A program made the translations under genes and the position numbers. A stretch of DNA of 41,307 nucleotides from Acidobacteriota bacterium (lineage in GTDB: Bacteria; Acidobacteriota; Terriglobia; UBA7540), in the NCBI GenBank assembly GCA_021817045.1, contig JAKAWG010000046.1:1-41307 (forward strand). The letters run 5' to 3'. Positions 1 through 7,520 of this stretch are shown here, in pieces. Position 1 is the first letter of the stretch; every line of letters starts with the position of its first letter. The notes beneath the pieces are model-generated. The model did not search any database and was not told the DNA's origin. It worked only from the letters and a program-made list of their open reading frames with translations.

Positions 1-2
1 CC

Positions 3-950
3 CCGTGGGGCAACTGGTGGCAAACCGCCGGCCTGCTCGATTTCCAATTTGCCGGCACGATCTGGACCGATACGACTGCTTCCGTCGATTACGCAAGCTA
101 TCGGCTCTACCGCTACGACCTCGGTCGCTGGCTCTCGCCCGACCCTTTGGGCGGCCAAATTTCAAATCCTCAATCGTTGAATCGGTATTCCTACGCCCTC
201 AATAACCCCACCACGAACATAGACCCGTCCGGGCTCGATTGCCAGGGTGCGACAACGGCCCCGCCTTGGAATGGCACTCTCCTTCCAGGGTCCGTCCAGG
301 CTACCAGCTCAGCCCCCTGCCCCCCGGACCTCAGCGGCCTGATGTCGCTGATCAATGGCCTCTACGGGGACGACGTAGCCGAAGCGACGGCCTGGATGGG
401 CAACTACACGACCGCCGCCCCGCCTTTCATAAATTTTTACGGCGGAGGCGGCGCGCCGCCACCTGCACCGCCGAGCGGACCGCTGCCGTCGTACTGGCAG
501 GTTGCGAAAAACTTCAACAACTGCGCGGCGAACTTCGCCGATAAGTACAGTGCGGCGTCTTTGGCGTCCAAGTTCTTCCACGTGCAAGACAATTTCGTTC
601 TCAACGCCGCATTAGGAAGTACAACCGCAGCCGTGAGTAACCTTTTCTTCCAGTCGAACCCGAGCGTCTACGTTCCTGCTGGGGCAAGTCTAGCTGCCGG
701 AGCACGAGTCGGAACCGGCCTAAAGGTAGGCGCAACAGTGGTCGGGGGACTGGAAGTAAATCCAGGTTATCAGTCGATCTTTAGCACGATCCGCCCGACA
801 ACGCTCGCCGAGACGGCTGCTGGCAGTACTGCCTTGAACGGTGTGAAGGGGCTCGCAGGCTTGTTGGACCTTGCGGCGCCAGCCTTCATCGGCTACGACG
901 AGTTGTTGTACGGAATTGGTGAGGGTGTTTGCGCAGCGCCAGCGTTTTGA
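3..950 (+). CDS. RHS-repeat protein, C-terminal core and variable tip (5' partial)
   Basis: The reading frame is open from the first bases, so the main RHS barrel lies upstream of the window. RHS proteins are large secreted or surface polymorphic toxins that carry a variable C-terminal effector inside a YD-repeat shell. Visible here are the end of the shell (YRLYRYDLGRWLSPDP), the conserved RHS core hallmark with LNRYSYALNNPTT and DPSGL, then the variable tip. The tip has a glycine/proline hinge (GGGGAPPPAPP), a short conserved motif (NNCAANFADKYSAAS) and about 130 residues rich in Gly, Ala and Val with hydrophobic stretches. I do not recognise a nuclease, deaminase or ADP-ribosylating motif in the tip. 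The Gly/Ala-rich hydrophobic character would fit a membrane-acting effector, which is inference. The stop is followed 10 nt later by a small membrane-protein gene, the usual place for an immunity gene. Confidence 0.85.
   Translation, partial: PWGNWWQTAGLLDFQFAGTIWTDTTASVDYASYRLYRYDLGRWLSPDPLGGQISNPQSLNRYSYALNNPTTNIDPSGLDCQGATTAPPWNGTLLPGSVQATSSAPCPPDLSGLMSLINGLYGDDVAEATAWMGNYTTAAPPFINFYGGGGAPPPAPPSGPLPSYWQVAKNFNNCAANFADKYSAASLASKFFHVQDNFVLNAALGSTTAAVSNLFFQSNPSVYVPAGASLAAGARVGTGLKVGATVVGGLEVNPGYQSIFSTIRPTTLAETAAGSTALNGVKGLAGLLDLAAPAFIGYDELLYGIGEGVCAAPAF
123..236 (+). repeat. RHS core junction repeat, copy 1
   Basis: About 114 bp encoding GRWLSPDP through DPSGL. The DNA is nearly identical to copies at 1378-1490 and 2801-2914, most strictly over the part encoding LGGQISNPQSLNR. 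It is the last shared sequence before the variable tip and so the natural crossover point for tip exchange. Confidence 0.8.
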
Positions 951-960
951 GGTTACAGAA

Positions 961-1374
961 ATGGGAAGCGATACACAATCCATTCACGCGGTGCGACGTA
1001 TGTTGTCCTTCTCGCTGCTAAAGCCTGAGCAATGGGACCGTCATAAACATCTGCGTGGCGCGCTGATACTAGCAATGACGATATCCAGCCTTGTAGCTGG
1101 CATCGGCTGGTACCAATTTGTAACCGGAGTGCAAATCTTGGTCTTTCGCGTAGTCATCCTGACGATGCTGGCCGTTGTAATACTCGTCGTAGTCCCGAAA
1201 AAGTGGGAGCTAATCACCCTCTCGATCGGATTGACCTTCATCCTCTCAATTATAGGAACATTATTGCGGCGCGCGCCACTTGGTTTTGGCCTTGAACTCG
1301 TTTTCGTCACCGGCGTGTTGTACTTTGGGTGCGTGTACGTAGGGCAAAGACTGAAGGAACACAAAGGCAAATAA
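961..1374 (+). CDS. Small four-helix membrane protein, candidate immunity protein for RHS tip 1
   Basis: This 137-residue protein has a charged N-terminus followed by four predicted hydrophobic segments, near residues 33-55, 60-80, 84-105 and 111-132, and a basic C-terminus (RLKEHKGK). I recognise no named family. The start is the ATG at 961: a GAGGT ribosome-binding site overlaps the stop region of the RHS gene and sits 7 nt upstream. Genes directly behind an RHS tip commonly encode the cognate immunity protein, and the tight spacing supports this role here. A multi-pass immunity protein would fit a toxin acting on the inner membrane or arriving from the periplasm, which is inference. Its TAA stop overlaps the ATG of the next RHS tip (TAATG), so the two are probably translationally coupled. 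Confidence 0.6.
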   Translation: MGSDTQSIHAVRRMLSFSLLKPEQWDRHKHLRGALILAMTISSLVAGIGWYQFVTGVQILVFRVVILTMLAVVILVVVPKKWELITLSIGLTFILSIIGTLLRRAPLGFGLELVFVTGVLYFGCVYVGQRLKEHKGK

Positions 1375-2209
1375 TGACCCGCTGGCTTTCGCCCGACCCT
1401 TTGGGCGGCCAAATTTCAAATCCTCAATCGTTAAATCGCTATTCGTATGCCCTCAATAACCCCACGACGCTGACCGACCCGCTGGGGCTGAAAGCAAGTT
1501 ACTGTGGCTCGCTCGACGGCGAACCCTTGCTTTGCACGTCATCCAGCGCAAGCGGCGGGGACCTTTCCGACGATTGGATTGATGACATCACGGTTGTCAC
1601 TGGCCTGATGGGCTGGTGGTTGACGAACGGTGGGCAGTACCAGCAACCGCCGTCGTGGAGCTTCGACGCGGAGGCGGTGGAGGCGCGCCCGCACCGGCAC
1701 CTCCTGGCGGGCCGCTGCCGTCCCTGTGGCAGATCACGAAGAGTGTCAACCAATGCGCAGCCTCGTATGCAAACCAGCATTCGCTCGCAAGCGATCTGGG
1801 ATGGGGCAACAGCAGGGCAGCAAACATCTTCCTGGGAAACGACGCGGCCACTCTTTCCAATATTGCTTTTGGGCCGAACCGCGCAGGAAGCGCGGTAAGC
1901 TGGCTGTTCAGTAATCCCAGTAACGCAAATCTAATCGGGCCGACGGCGAGAGGTATCAGTGCGCTACCGAACCCGTTCGCCAACCCCACGTACACCGTGA
2001 CCGTTGGCGGAGCCTCGGCTTCCACCGAGACGTTCGACGTAACGGCCATCTCGTTAGACGTGAGCAAGACCGTTCCGACCGTAGGCGAGTCACTGCTTGG
2101 AAAGACAATCGGCGGATTCTTTAATGCTCTGACCTGGATCAAAGCTCCATTCGATGTAGGCGTCTACGTCAACGGATTGGCGGCTTGCTCGGGCTTCCCA
2201 CACTTCTGA
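1374..2209 (+). pseudogene. Second, displaced RHS tip with a frameshift
   Basis: The ORF starts with ATG inside TAATG and immediately encodes the RHS core (TRWLSPDPLGGQ, LNRYSYALNNPTT, DPLGL), without any upstream shell, so it is a displaced (orphan) tip. The first frame runs to about residue 97 (QPPSWSF), where the Gly-rich hinge should begin. The hinge (GGGGGAPAPAPPGG) and the motif NQCAASYANQHSLAS continue in the frame one base back, up to the TGA at 2207-2209. A one-base deletion near 1662-1675 explains this. After the hinge come about 120 residues (AVSWLFSNPSNANLIG... SLLGKTIGGFF) unlike tip 1. No catalytic motif is recognised. It could be a real pseudogene, a silent donor cassette that need not be translated in place, or an assembly error. 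Confidence 0.7.
1378..1490 (+). repeat. RHS core junction repeat, copy 2
   Basis: Direct repeat of the 123-236 segment at the start of the second, displaced tip. Differences are mostly synonymous, apart from the diverging last few codons (LTDPLGL versus NIDPSGL). Confidence 0.8.
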
Positions 2210-2601
2210 TGCGCGAAAGATTAAACACTGGAATTCGAAAGCTGCTGCTGAGGCTCGGTGTCAAGCAGCAAAAGGTAGACTACTATCGGGATATTGCGCT
2301 CTGCTTCCCAGTTTTCTTTGGGATCATCATGGCGCTGTTCCCGGTTGTCGATCTGTTGATGGGCCAGCACGTAACAGGGACAGACTTGCGAACAGCGGCC
2401 GAGGGCCTTGTGATCATTTTTGTTTTTAGCGCCATATCGCCCAATTGGGGCGATGTGTTGGCTGGCGCACTCGGTGTGGCCGCGATTCGAGGGGGAATCG
2501 GGTTTCTCGCAACGCGGAGCCTCAGCATCCTCGTGCTGTCTGCTGCGTTGCTAGTGCTTGCGGCCGTCTGCCATCGTCTCCGTCCCGGCAATTATGGGTG
2601 A
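2209..2601 (+). CDS. Small membrane protein, candidate immunity protein for RHS tip 2
   Basis: This 130-residue protein has a basic N-terminus (MRERLNTGIRKLLLRLG) and about four hydrophobic segments, near residues 29-52, 65-80, 84-103 and 105-123. It has the same size and topology as the protein behind tip 1, but I see no sequence similarity between them, as expected if each is matched to a different toxin tip. The ATG overlaps the TGA of the RHS tip (TGATG), which implies translational coupling and supports this start over one further upstream. No named family is recognised. A role as immunity protein is inferred from position and from the repeated tip/membrane-protein arrangement. Confidence 0.55.
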   Translation: MRERLNTGIRKLLLRLGVKQQKVDYYRDIALCFPVFFGIIMALFPVVDLLMGQHVTGTDLRTAAEGLVIIFVFSAISPNWGDVLAGALGVAAIRGGIGFLATRSLSILVLSAALLVLAAVCHRLRPGNYG

Positions 2602-2654
2602 AGGGGGGCCGTCGAAGGTGACGCGTGCATGGCACCCATCCTTTCCGCGGGTGG

Positions 2655-2685
2655 CGCATACGTCGCGCATGTTGCGATGTGTGCG
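2655..2685. repeat. Hairpin repeat (REP-like), copy 1
   Basis: An imperfect 12-bp stem (CGCATACGTCGC / GCGATGTGTGCG, 10 of 12 matched) with a 7-nt loop, 54 bp after the second membrane-protein gene. The flanks GCGGGTGG and GAAGGAAAGTAAGG resemble those of copy 2 at 3210-3240. Confidence 0.6.
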
Positions 2686-2760
2686 AAGGAAAGTAAGGCA
2701 CGGCTGAATGATCGAAATGACAGACACTGAGGCTCACGGGGGCCGCCGGCATACCGGGAA

Positions 2761-2795
2761 TTCTGCCTTCTGCTTTCCGCCTTCTGCATTCTGCT
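2761..2795. repeat. Heptamer tandem repeat, consensus TTCTGCN
   Basis: Five consecutive 7-bp units: TTCTGCC, TTCTGCT, TTCCGCC, TTCTGCA, TTCTGCT. It lies directly before the core of RHS tip 3, between hairpin copy 1 and core repeat copy 3. It is a short tandemly repeated heptamer of the kind found between genes in several bacterial genomes. Confidence 0.75.
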
Positions 2796-2800
2796 CCTCC

Positions 2801-2914
2801 GGTCGCTGGCTATCGCCGGACCCCTTGGGCGGCCAAATTTCAAATCCCCAATCGTTGAATCGCTATTCGTATGCCCTCAATAACCCCACGACCCTCACCG
2901 ACCCGCTGGGATTG
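2801..2914 (+). repeat. RHS core junction repeat, copy 3
   Basis: Third direct copy, closer to copy 2 (both encode TTLTDPLGL) than to copy 1. It heads the truncated third tip. Confidence 0.8.
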
Positions 2915-3209
2915 CAAGCCCAGCCCTGCATGATAGGCGTCGAGAAAGGACTTTGCGCGACTACGACGGCAGCAGGTTCGCCCGACGACTACATCCTTTG
3001 GCCTTTGGGGCAGATTAACTTCTGTGCTGCTTTTCCATTTGCTTGCGGTGCCCCGCAGCCGACGACCGGATTCAGTGGCGGAGGCGGCGGCAGCGCGCCC
3101 CCACCTGCTCCAGCAGGCAGCGCCTTCACGCTCGGCTTGCGTACCTTTACCTGTGCATCGGAGTTCGCCAATAAATACAGCATTGCGGGCGGATTACAAG
3201 CGCGGGTGG

Positions 3210-3240
3210 CGCATACATGCCGCCGTTTGGCATGTGTGCG
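3210..3240. repeat. Hairpin repeat (REP-like), copy 2
   Basis: A 12-bp stem (CGCATACATGCC / GGCATGTGTGCG, 11 of 12 matched) with a 7-nt loop. It starts exactly where the third RHS tip loses similarity to the other tips, so it marks the truncation point. Confidence 0.65.
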
Positions 3241-3389
3241 ATGAACGAGGGAAGGACCGACGATGTCCGATCGCGGTGTTGGTTCAGTCGGAGATGGAGC
3301 GCGAGCGATTTTTAGCGGCTACTGGGTTCGCCGCTTCGCGGCGCTAGTTTTGAAGACACAGGAGCCTATCGTTCGATGAGGTCTGAGAA

Positions 3390-3533
3390 ATGAAATTGGG
3401 AATGGGAACATCGATCCGGCTTGGACGGGTCCGGCTAGTGATTGTGGCTGCGCTCGTCGCATGCCGCTTTGCGGCGTGTGTACAGACAAGGAACATGCAG
3501 CGAGTGGCGCTCCCCAACGTCTGCGGCTTTTAG
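3390..3533 (+). CDS. Short ORF with signal-peptide-like start, doubtful
   Basis: This 47-codon ORF starts at an ATG with a GAGG ribosome-binding site 8 nt upstream. It begins like an export signal (basic MKLGMGTSIRLGRVR, then hydrophobic LVIVAALVA) and then passes into hairpin copy 3, which supplies the residues CRFAACV. It reads like the first part of a secreted-protein gene whose body was replaced by repeat DNA, parallel to RHS tip 3. It may equally be chance. Confidence 0.2.
   Translation: MKLGMGTSIRLGRVRLVIVAALVACRFAACVQTRNMQRVALPNVCGF
3458..3480. repeat. Hairpin repeat (REP-like), copy 3, diverged
   Basis: Stem CGCATGCCGC / GCGGCGTGTG with a TTT loop; the two mismatches are G-T wobbles. 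It is preceded by GTGGCTGCG, as copies 1 and 2 are preceded by GTGG. It lies within a short ORF that begins like a signal peptide (3390-3533). Confidence 0.4.
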
Positions 3534-3542
3534 AGAGAAAAA

Positions 3543-3569
3543 CTGTCTCGTCTGTCTCAACTGTCTCAT
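3543..3569. repeat. Nine-base tandem repeat, consensus CTGTCTCNN
   Basis: Three consecutive units: CTGTCTCGT, CTGTCTCAA, CTGTCTCAT. Non-coding, in the repeat-rich stretch between the RHS locus and smc. Confidence 0.65.
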
Positions 3570-3813
3570 CGCAGTCTGATACAATCTTGTCGGTGGTTGT
3601 GATGCAGGACACCGAAGGGTGAAAGGAAGGAGGGGACGAAGCAAAAACTTCCGGAACGAAGCCTAGCAACCCTTTAGAATCAACAACATTAGAATTCTCT
3701 CATCAATCCCAGGCTGCACAGACCGGTCTGCGGAAGAACGACTGTGAGTCCGAGCGATGTAGCGGGTAACCACGGTCAGCGCTTTTCTGATCGGCTTTTG
3801 ATTGCCGGAACGC

Positions 3814-3848
3814 ACCACGGTCAATCCTGCGTGCAAAGTTGACCGTGG
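3814..3848. repeat. Inverted repeat downstream of smc
   Basis: ACCACGGTCAA and TTGACCGTGG form a 10-bp perfect stem with a 14-nt loop, about 90 bp past the smc stop codon. A third, partial GACC/GGTC copy is at 3769-3778. No T-run follows on the minus strand, so it is not a classical terminator. Confidence 0.4.
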
Positions 3849-3938
3849 CTGCCACCTCTTTAAGCTCCCTGAGGGGCGCAAGGCGTTGGCCCAGCGCGCC
3901 CGCCCCGAAAGAGCCGCTTTTTCAACGAATCCACCACT

Positions 3939-6900
3939 CTATGCAGGTACAGCGGCCAGTTTGCGGTCCGCTGCCTCAAAGCGCACGGAAACCAGTTTGG
4001 AAACGCCCGGCTCCTCCATGGTGACTCCGTACAGAGTGCGGCAGACTTCCATCGTCCGCTTGTTGTGAGTGATCAGAATGAACTGAGTGTGGGCGCTCAT
4101 CTCCTCGATCATCTGGGTGAAGCGAACCACGTTGGATTCGTCCAGAGGGGCGTCCACCTCGTCCAGAATGCAGAAGGGGCTGGGCGTGAAGCGGAAGATG
4201 GCCAGAAGCAGGGCGAGCGCCGTAAGAGCCTTTTCTCCGCCCGAAAGCAGCAAGATGTTTTGGAGCCGCTTGCCGGGTGGCTGGGCCACAATATCGAGTC
4301 CGCTCTCTGGGTCAGCCTCATCGCTTAGCCGCATCTCTCCCTGCCCGCCTCCAAACAAACTGCGGAAGGTCTCTGCGAAGAAGCCGTTGATCGCCCGAAA
4401 AGCTTCCGTGAACTGACGCCGTGAAGCTTCGTCAATCTCGCGGATGGTCTGAGCCGTGTCGTTAATCGAAGCCAACAGGTCCTGTCGCTGAGACTCAAGG
4501 AAATTGAGGCGCTCCTCGGCCTCCTGGAGCTCTTCGAGCGCCATCATGTTCACCGGTCCCAGGCGCTCGATGCGGGTCTTGATCCCGCGCAATTCTTCTT
4601 CCGCGGCAGCCAGAAGCTCTCCCTCGAGGCGCTCTTCGGCCGCGAATCCGGCGCGCAGCTCTTCAGGCTCCGCACCCAGTTCCTCGCGGCATTGGTGGAC
4701 GTGATGGCCTAAATCGGATTCAGCGCGCGCCAAGGCAACCTCTGCCTCCGCCTTCTTTTCGCGGCGCGCGTCGAGGGTACTGCGAGCGGCTTCCAGGCAC
4801 GGTTGAAGCCCGTCGCGCTCGGCGCGCGCGGCCTGCGATTCCGCCTCACGCGTGCGAATGAGTTCGTCCAACTCCTCCTGGCGCGCCGATGCTCTCGCGA
4901 GCAGACGTTCCACCCCTTCGGTCTCTTGCTCGAGGCGGAGCCGTTCCTCAGCCCAAGCCGCAACCTGGGCTTCGAGCCGCACAAGCTTGCCCCCTATCCC
5001 TTCCTGCTCCGCTGCGACTCGCGAACTCGCCGCCTCCGCCGCCCTCAAGCGTTCTTCAAGCGCCCCGGCCTTCACACGCTCGGCCGTCAGCACGTGGCCA
5101 AGTTCATCGAGAGTGGCGCGCAGTTCGCGCGACGCCACCACAGCCACCGCCGCATCCCGCTCGCACTGCTCGCCGCGCGCACGGGTCGCTTCAAGCTCAA
5201 TCTGGAGCTGGTCCTTCCTTTGCCGGAGTTCTTCCGCCTCCGCCGCAAGCGTCTCAGTTTCGCGGTTCAGCACTCCAGCGCGGTCTGCGGCATGTCGCAC
5301 CGCCTCGGCAGCCTGTCGCGTTTTCTCATTCGCCAGCACCAATTGCTTTTCCGCGTTGACCTGTTCGCCAGCTAACCGGCGAACCTCTTCTTCCGCAGCA
5401 GCCAGCCGGGCTCGGGCCTCAGACCAGCATTCCTCGGCCTGAGTCAGGGATGCTCGAAGTTCCAACGCGCGGCGCTCGAGCTCGCGAAAATCCCGGCGAA
5501 GCGCTAGCGGCCCGGCACTTGCGCCCTTTCCGCCGGAGACAAGCCGGTGATGATAGTGCTCTCCGGCGGCCGTGACGAAGTGGCAGGCGGGATAGGCTAC
5601 AGCCAGCCTTTCCGCCGCCGCCGCATCTTCGACGAGGAAGGAATGCTCGAGGACCGGGAAGGCCACGTCGCCATTCAAACCGAGTTTCGGCTCGAAGTGT
5701 ACAAGCTCCTTGAACGAAGCCACCACTCCATTTGCCTCTCGGGCTTCCGCGACTTCGTGGGCTGGAAGCCCGCCCCCGCGCCCGTTGGAAGAAAAACCGC
5801 GGACGAAAAAAGTAGACCGGCCGTCGCCTGTGCTGCGCAGAAGAGCGATGCCGCTACGCGCATCGTCGTGCCGTTCCACCACCACGCAATCCAGTTCGGG
5901 CTTCAAGAATTCTTCCACAATCTCCTCGTAGCCTGAAGCAACTTCCACAAAGTCCGCCAGGACCCCGATTCTTTGGAAGTTGGACGCTGGAACGGCAAGC
6001 AGGCGGCGCACGCCTTCGCTGGCGTAGGCGTGGCGCGCAATCGACTCGCGCAAAGCCTGCTCGCGAGCGGAAACCTCCGAAAGTTCCCGGCTCAGGGTCT
6101 CTGCTTCTGCGCGTACCGACACCTCTTTCGAGCGAGCCTGCTCGAGGGCCGCCTGAGCTGTGTCCATCAACTGCAATAAGCTGGCCACCTCCTGCTCGCA
6201 CGCTTGCCGCGCGTTCCCGACGGCTTCGAACTCACTCGAGTGCCGCTCGAATTCTTGTTGTGCGCTACTACGCTCGCCCTCAATCCGGGCAAGCTGGCGC
6301 TCAACCGAAGCGCCCATCTCTTCCGCCTTCACAAGCTGGCTGCGAGCGTCCGCGGCGCTGGCTACCGCCGCTATCGCTTCCCGGCGGAGCGATTCGGCTT
6401 CTCTTTCCCGCGCGGCAAGCTCCCGCGCCAGGCCATTGTGCCGCTCCGTGCACTGGGCGGCGCGTTCGCCAGCCAGCCGCACTTCTTCTTGCAGCTTCCG
6501 AGCTGTCTCGGCGCGCTGCTGCGCTTCGCTCATCAGAAGAGCCATTTCGCGCTCAAGCTGAGTCTTCTCTTCCTCCGCTTCGCCGCCCCGCGCCTTCAGC
6601 GTCTCATTCTGCTGCCGTGCCTTTTCCAGGCGCGAATGCAACCGCTCTGCCTCAATCTCGCTCGCCGCCATCTGCTCCCGAAGCCGTCTCAACTCCTCTT
6701 GCGAATTCTCGTGGCAGCGCGCCGCGGCCACGCACTGGCGGTCAAGCTCTTCAACTTCCTGCGCTGCTGCCGCGCTCTCTTCTTGCGCGGACGCCAGCGC
6801 CTCGCGGAGTCTTCCGTACTGTTCTTCCAGCACCAGCAGTCGCGAAGAGAAAACCCGCCTCTGGCGCGAGTGCAGCTCCTCCTGTAACTCACGGCAGCGG

Positions 6901-7520
6901 GCCGCCTTCGAGGCCTGGCGCTTGAGAGAAGCCGCCTGCTTCGAAATCTCCTCCAGGATGTCGTGAATGCGGGCGAGGTTCTGGCGCGAGGATTCGAGCT
7001 TCGCTTCCGCCAGCCGCTTACGGGATTTGAACTTGGAAATTCCCGCCGCCTCTTCGATGAGGGCGCGGCGGTCAGAAGGCTTCGAGCTGAGAATCTGGCC
7101 GATTCGCCCTTGCTCGATAATGGCGTAAGATTCCGGTCCGAGTCCCGTGCCCATGAAGACATCCTGAATGTCGCGAAGCCGGCACGGTTCGCCGTTCAGC
7201 ATGTACTCGCTTTCGCCTGACCGGAACAGCCGCCGCGTCACTTTGATTTCCCGGTCCTCGTCGAGGAGCGCCACGTTCACCTCAGCCATGCCGATGGGCA
7301 GCCGGGCTCCGGTTCCGCTGAAGATCACGTCGGACATTCTCTCCCCGCGCAGCATCCGGGCACTCTGCTCTCCGAGCACCCAGCTCACAGCGTCAGCGAG
7401 GTTGGACTTGCCGCAACCGTTCGGCCCGACAATGGCCGCCGCGTTCCCATCGCACACCAAGCGCGTGCGGTCGGCGAACGACTTGAATCCCAGCAACTCG
7501 ATCTCTCGCAGCTTTAACAA
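3939..7520 (-). CDS. smc: Chromosome segregation protein SMC
   Basis: SMC is the core ATPase of bacterial condensin; it compacts and helps segregate the chromosome together with ScpA/ScpB, which are not in this window. The ~1193-residue protein has the full layout: N-terminal ATPase half with Walker A GPNGCGKSN (residues 32-40), long heptad-rich coiled coils, a central hinge (GVLADFVEV ... LDCVVVERHDDA), a second coiled coil, then the signature LLSGGEKALTALAL and Walker B CILDEVDAPLDESN. I place the start at the TTG at 7520 (product begins LLKLREIELLGFKSF) because AAGGAG lies 6 nt upstream and SMC proteins begin at that motif. An upstream ATG at 7721 would add 67 basic, low-complexity residues that are unlike the family. 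It appears to be transcribed alone; the RHS locus lies downstream on the opposite strand. Confidence 0.96.
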   Translation of the reverse strand: MLKLREIELLGFKSFADRTRLVCDGNAAAIVGPNGCGKSNLADAVSWVLGEQSARMLRGERMSDVIFSGTGARLPIGMAEVNVALLDEDREIKVTRRLFRSGESEYMLNGEPCRLRDIQDVFMGTGLGPESYAIIEQGRIGQILSSKPSDRRALIEEAAGISKFKSRKRLAEAKLESSRQNLARIHDILEEISKQAASLKRQASKAARCRELQEELHSRQRRVFSSRLLVLEEQYGRLREALASAQEESAAAAQEVEELDRQCVAAARCHENSQEELRRLREQMAASEIEAERLHSRLEKARQQNETLKARGGEAEEEKTQLEREMALLMSEAQQRAETARKLQEEVRLAGERAAQCTERHNGLARELAAREREAESLRREAIAAVASAADARSQLVKAEEMGASVERQLARIEGERSSAQQEFERHSSEFEAVGNARQACEQEVASLLQLMDTAQAALEQARSKEVSVRAEAETLSRELSEVSAREQALRESIARHAYASEGVRRLLAVPASNFQRIGVLADFVEVASGYEEIVEEFLKPELDCVVVERHDDARSGIALLRSTGDGRSTFFVRGFSSNGRGGGLPAHEVAEAREANGVVASFKELVHFEPKLGLNGDVAFPVLEHSFLVEDAAAAERLAVAYPACHFVTAAGEHYHHRLVSGGKGASAGPLALRRDFRELERRALELRASLTQAEECWSEARARLAAAEEEVRRLAGEQVNAEKQLVLANEKTRQAAEAVRHAADRAGVLNRETETLAAEAEELRQRKDQLQIELEATRARGEQCERDAAVAVVASRELRATLDELGHVLTAERVKAGALEERLRAAEAASSRVAAEQEGIGGKLVRLEAQVAAWAEERLRLEQETEGVERLLARASARQEELDELIRTREAESQAARAERDGLQPCLEAARSTLDARREKKAEAEVALARAESDLGHHVHQCREELGAEPEELRAGFAAEERLEGELLAAAEEELRGIKTRIERLGPVNMMALEELQEAEERLNFLESQRQDLLASINDTAQTIREIDEASRRQFTEAFRAINGFFAETFRSLFGGGQGEMRLSDEADPESGLDIVAQPPGKRLQNILLLSGGEKALTALALLLAIFRFTPSPFCILDEVDAPLDESNVVRFTQMIEEMSAHTQFILITHNKRTMEVCRTLYGVTMEEPGVSKLVSVRFEAADRKLAAVPA

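Larger units (their letters stand above)
2708..3244 (+). pseudogene. Third RHS tip fragment, truncated at a hairpin repeat
   Basis: RHS-like coding begins at about 2801 (GRWLSPDPLGGQ, LNRYSYALNNPTT, DPLGL) and continues through a unique segment, the Gly-rich hinge (GGGGGSAPPPAPAG) and the conserved motif TCASEFANKYSIAGGLQ. It then runs straight into a hairpin repeat (from about 3203), which supplies the last residues ARVAHTCRRLACVR before a TGA. The variable effector part is therefore missing and no membrane-protein gene follows. The 31 residues before the RHS core come from repeat DNA, including a heptamer array, so the start at 2708 is not meaningful. This is a decayed or unfinished tip; it may still serve as recombination donor DNA. 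Confidence 0.65.
3245..3938. other. Repeat-rich stretch between the RHS locus and smc
   Basis: About 700 bp without a convincing gene. It holds the doubtful ORF at 3390-3533, hairpin copy 3, the CTGTCTC tandem repeat and an inverted repeat at 3814-3848. A 38-codon ORF at 3263-3379 has a GGGAAGG motif 7 nt upstream but no recognisable product. I see no tRNA, CRISPR or clear promoter. Confidence 0.5.

Noticed and set aside
2641..3600. Hairpin repeats as a CRISPR array
   Set aside because: Only three diverged copies at irregular spacing (about 555 and 250 bp), with coding DNA in between and no cas genes.
3814..3848. Inverted repeat after smc as an intrinsic terminator
   Set aside because: The 10-bp stem is good, but no U-tract follows on the minus strand; kept only as a repeat.
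4803..6925. Several long ORFs on the plus strand opposite smc
   Set aside because: They mirror the long coiled coil of SMC in GC-rich DNA; their products are Arg/Ala/Pro-rich with no recognisable fold, and the minus-strand gene is unambiguous.
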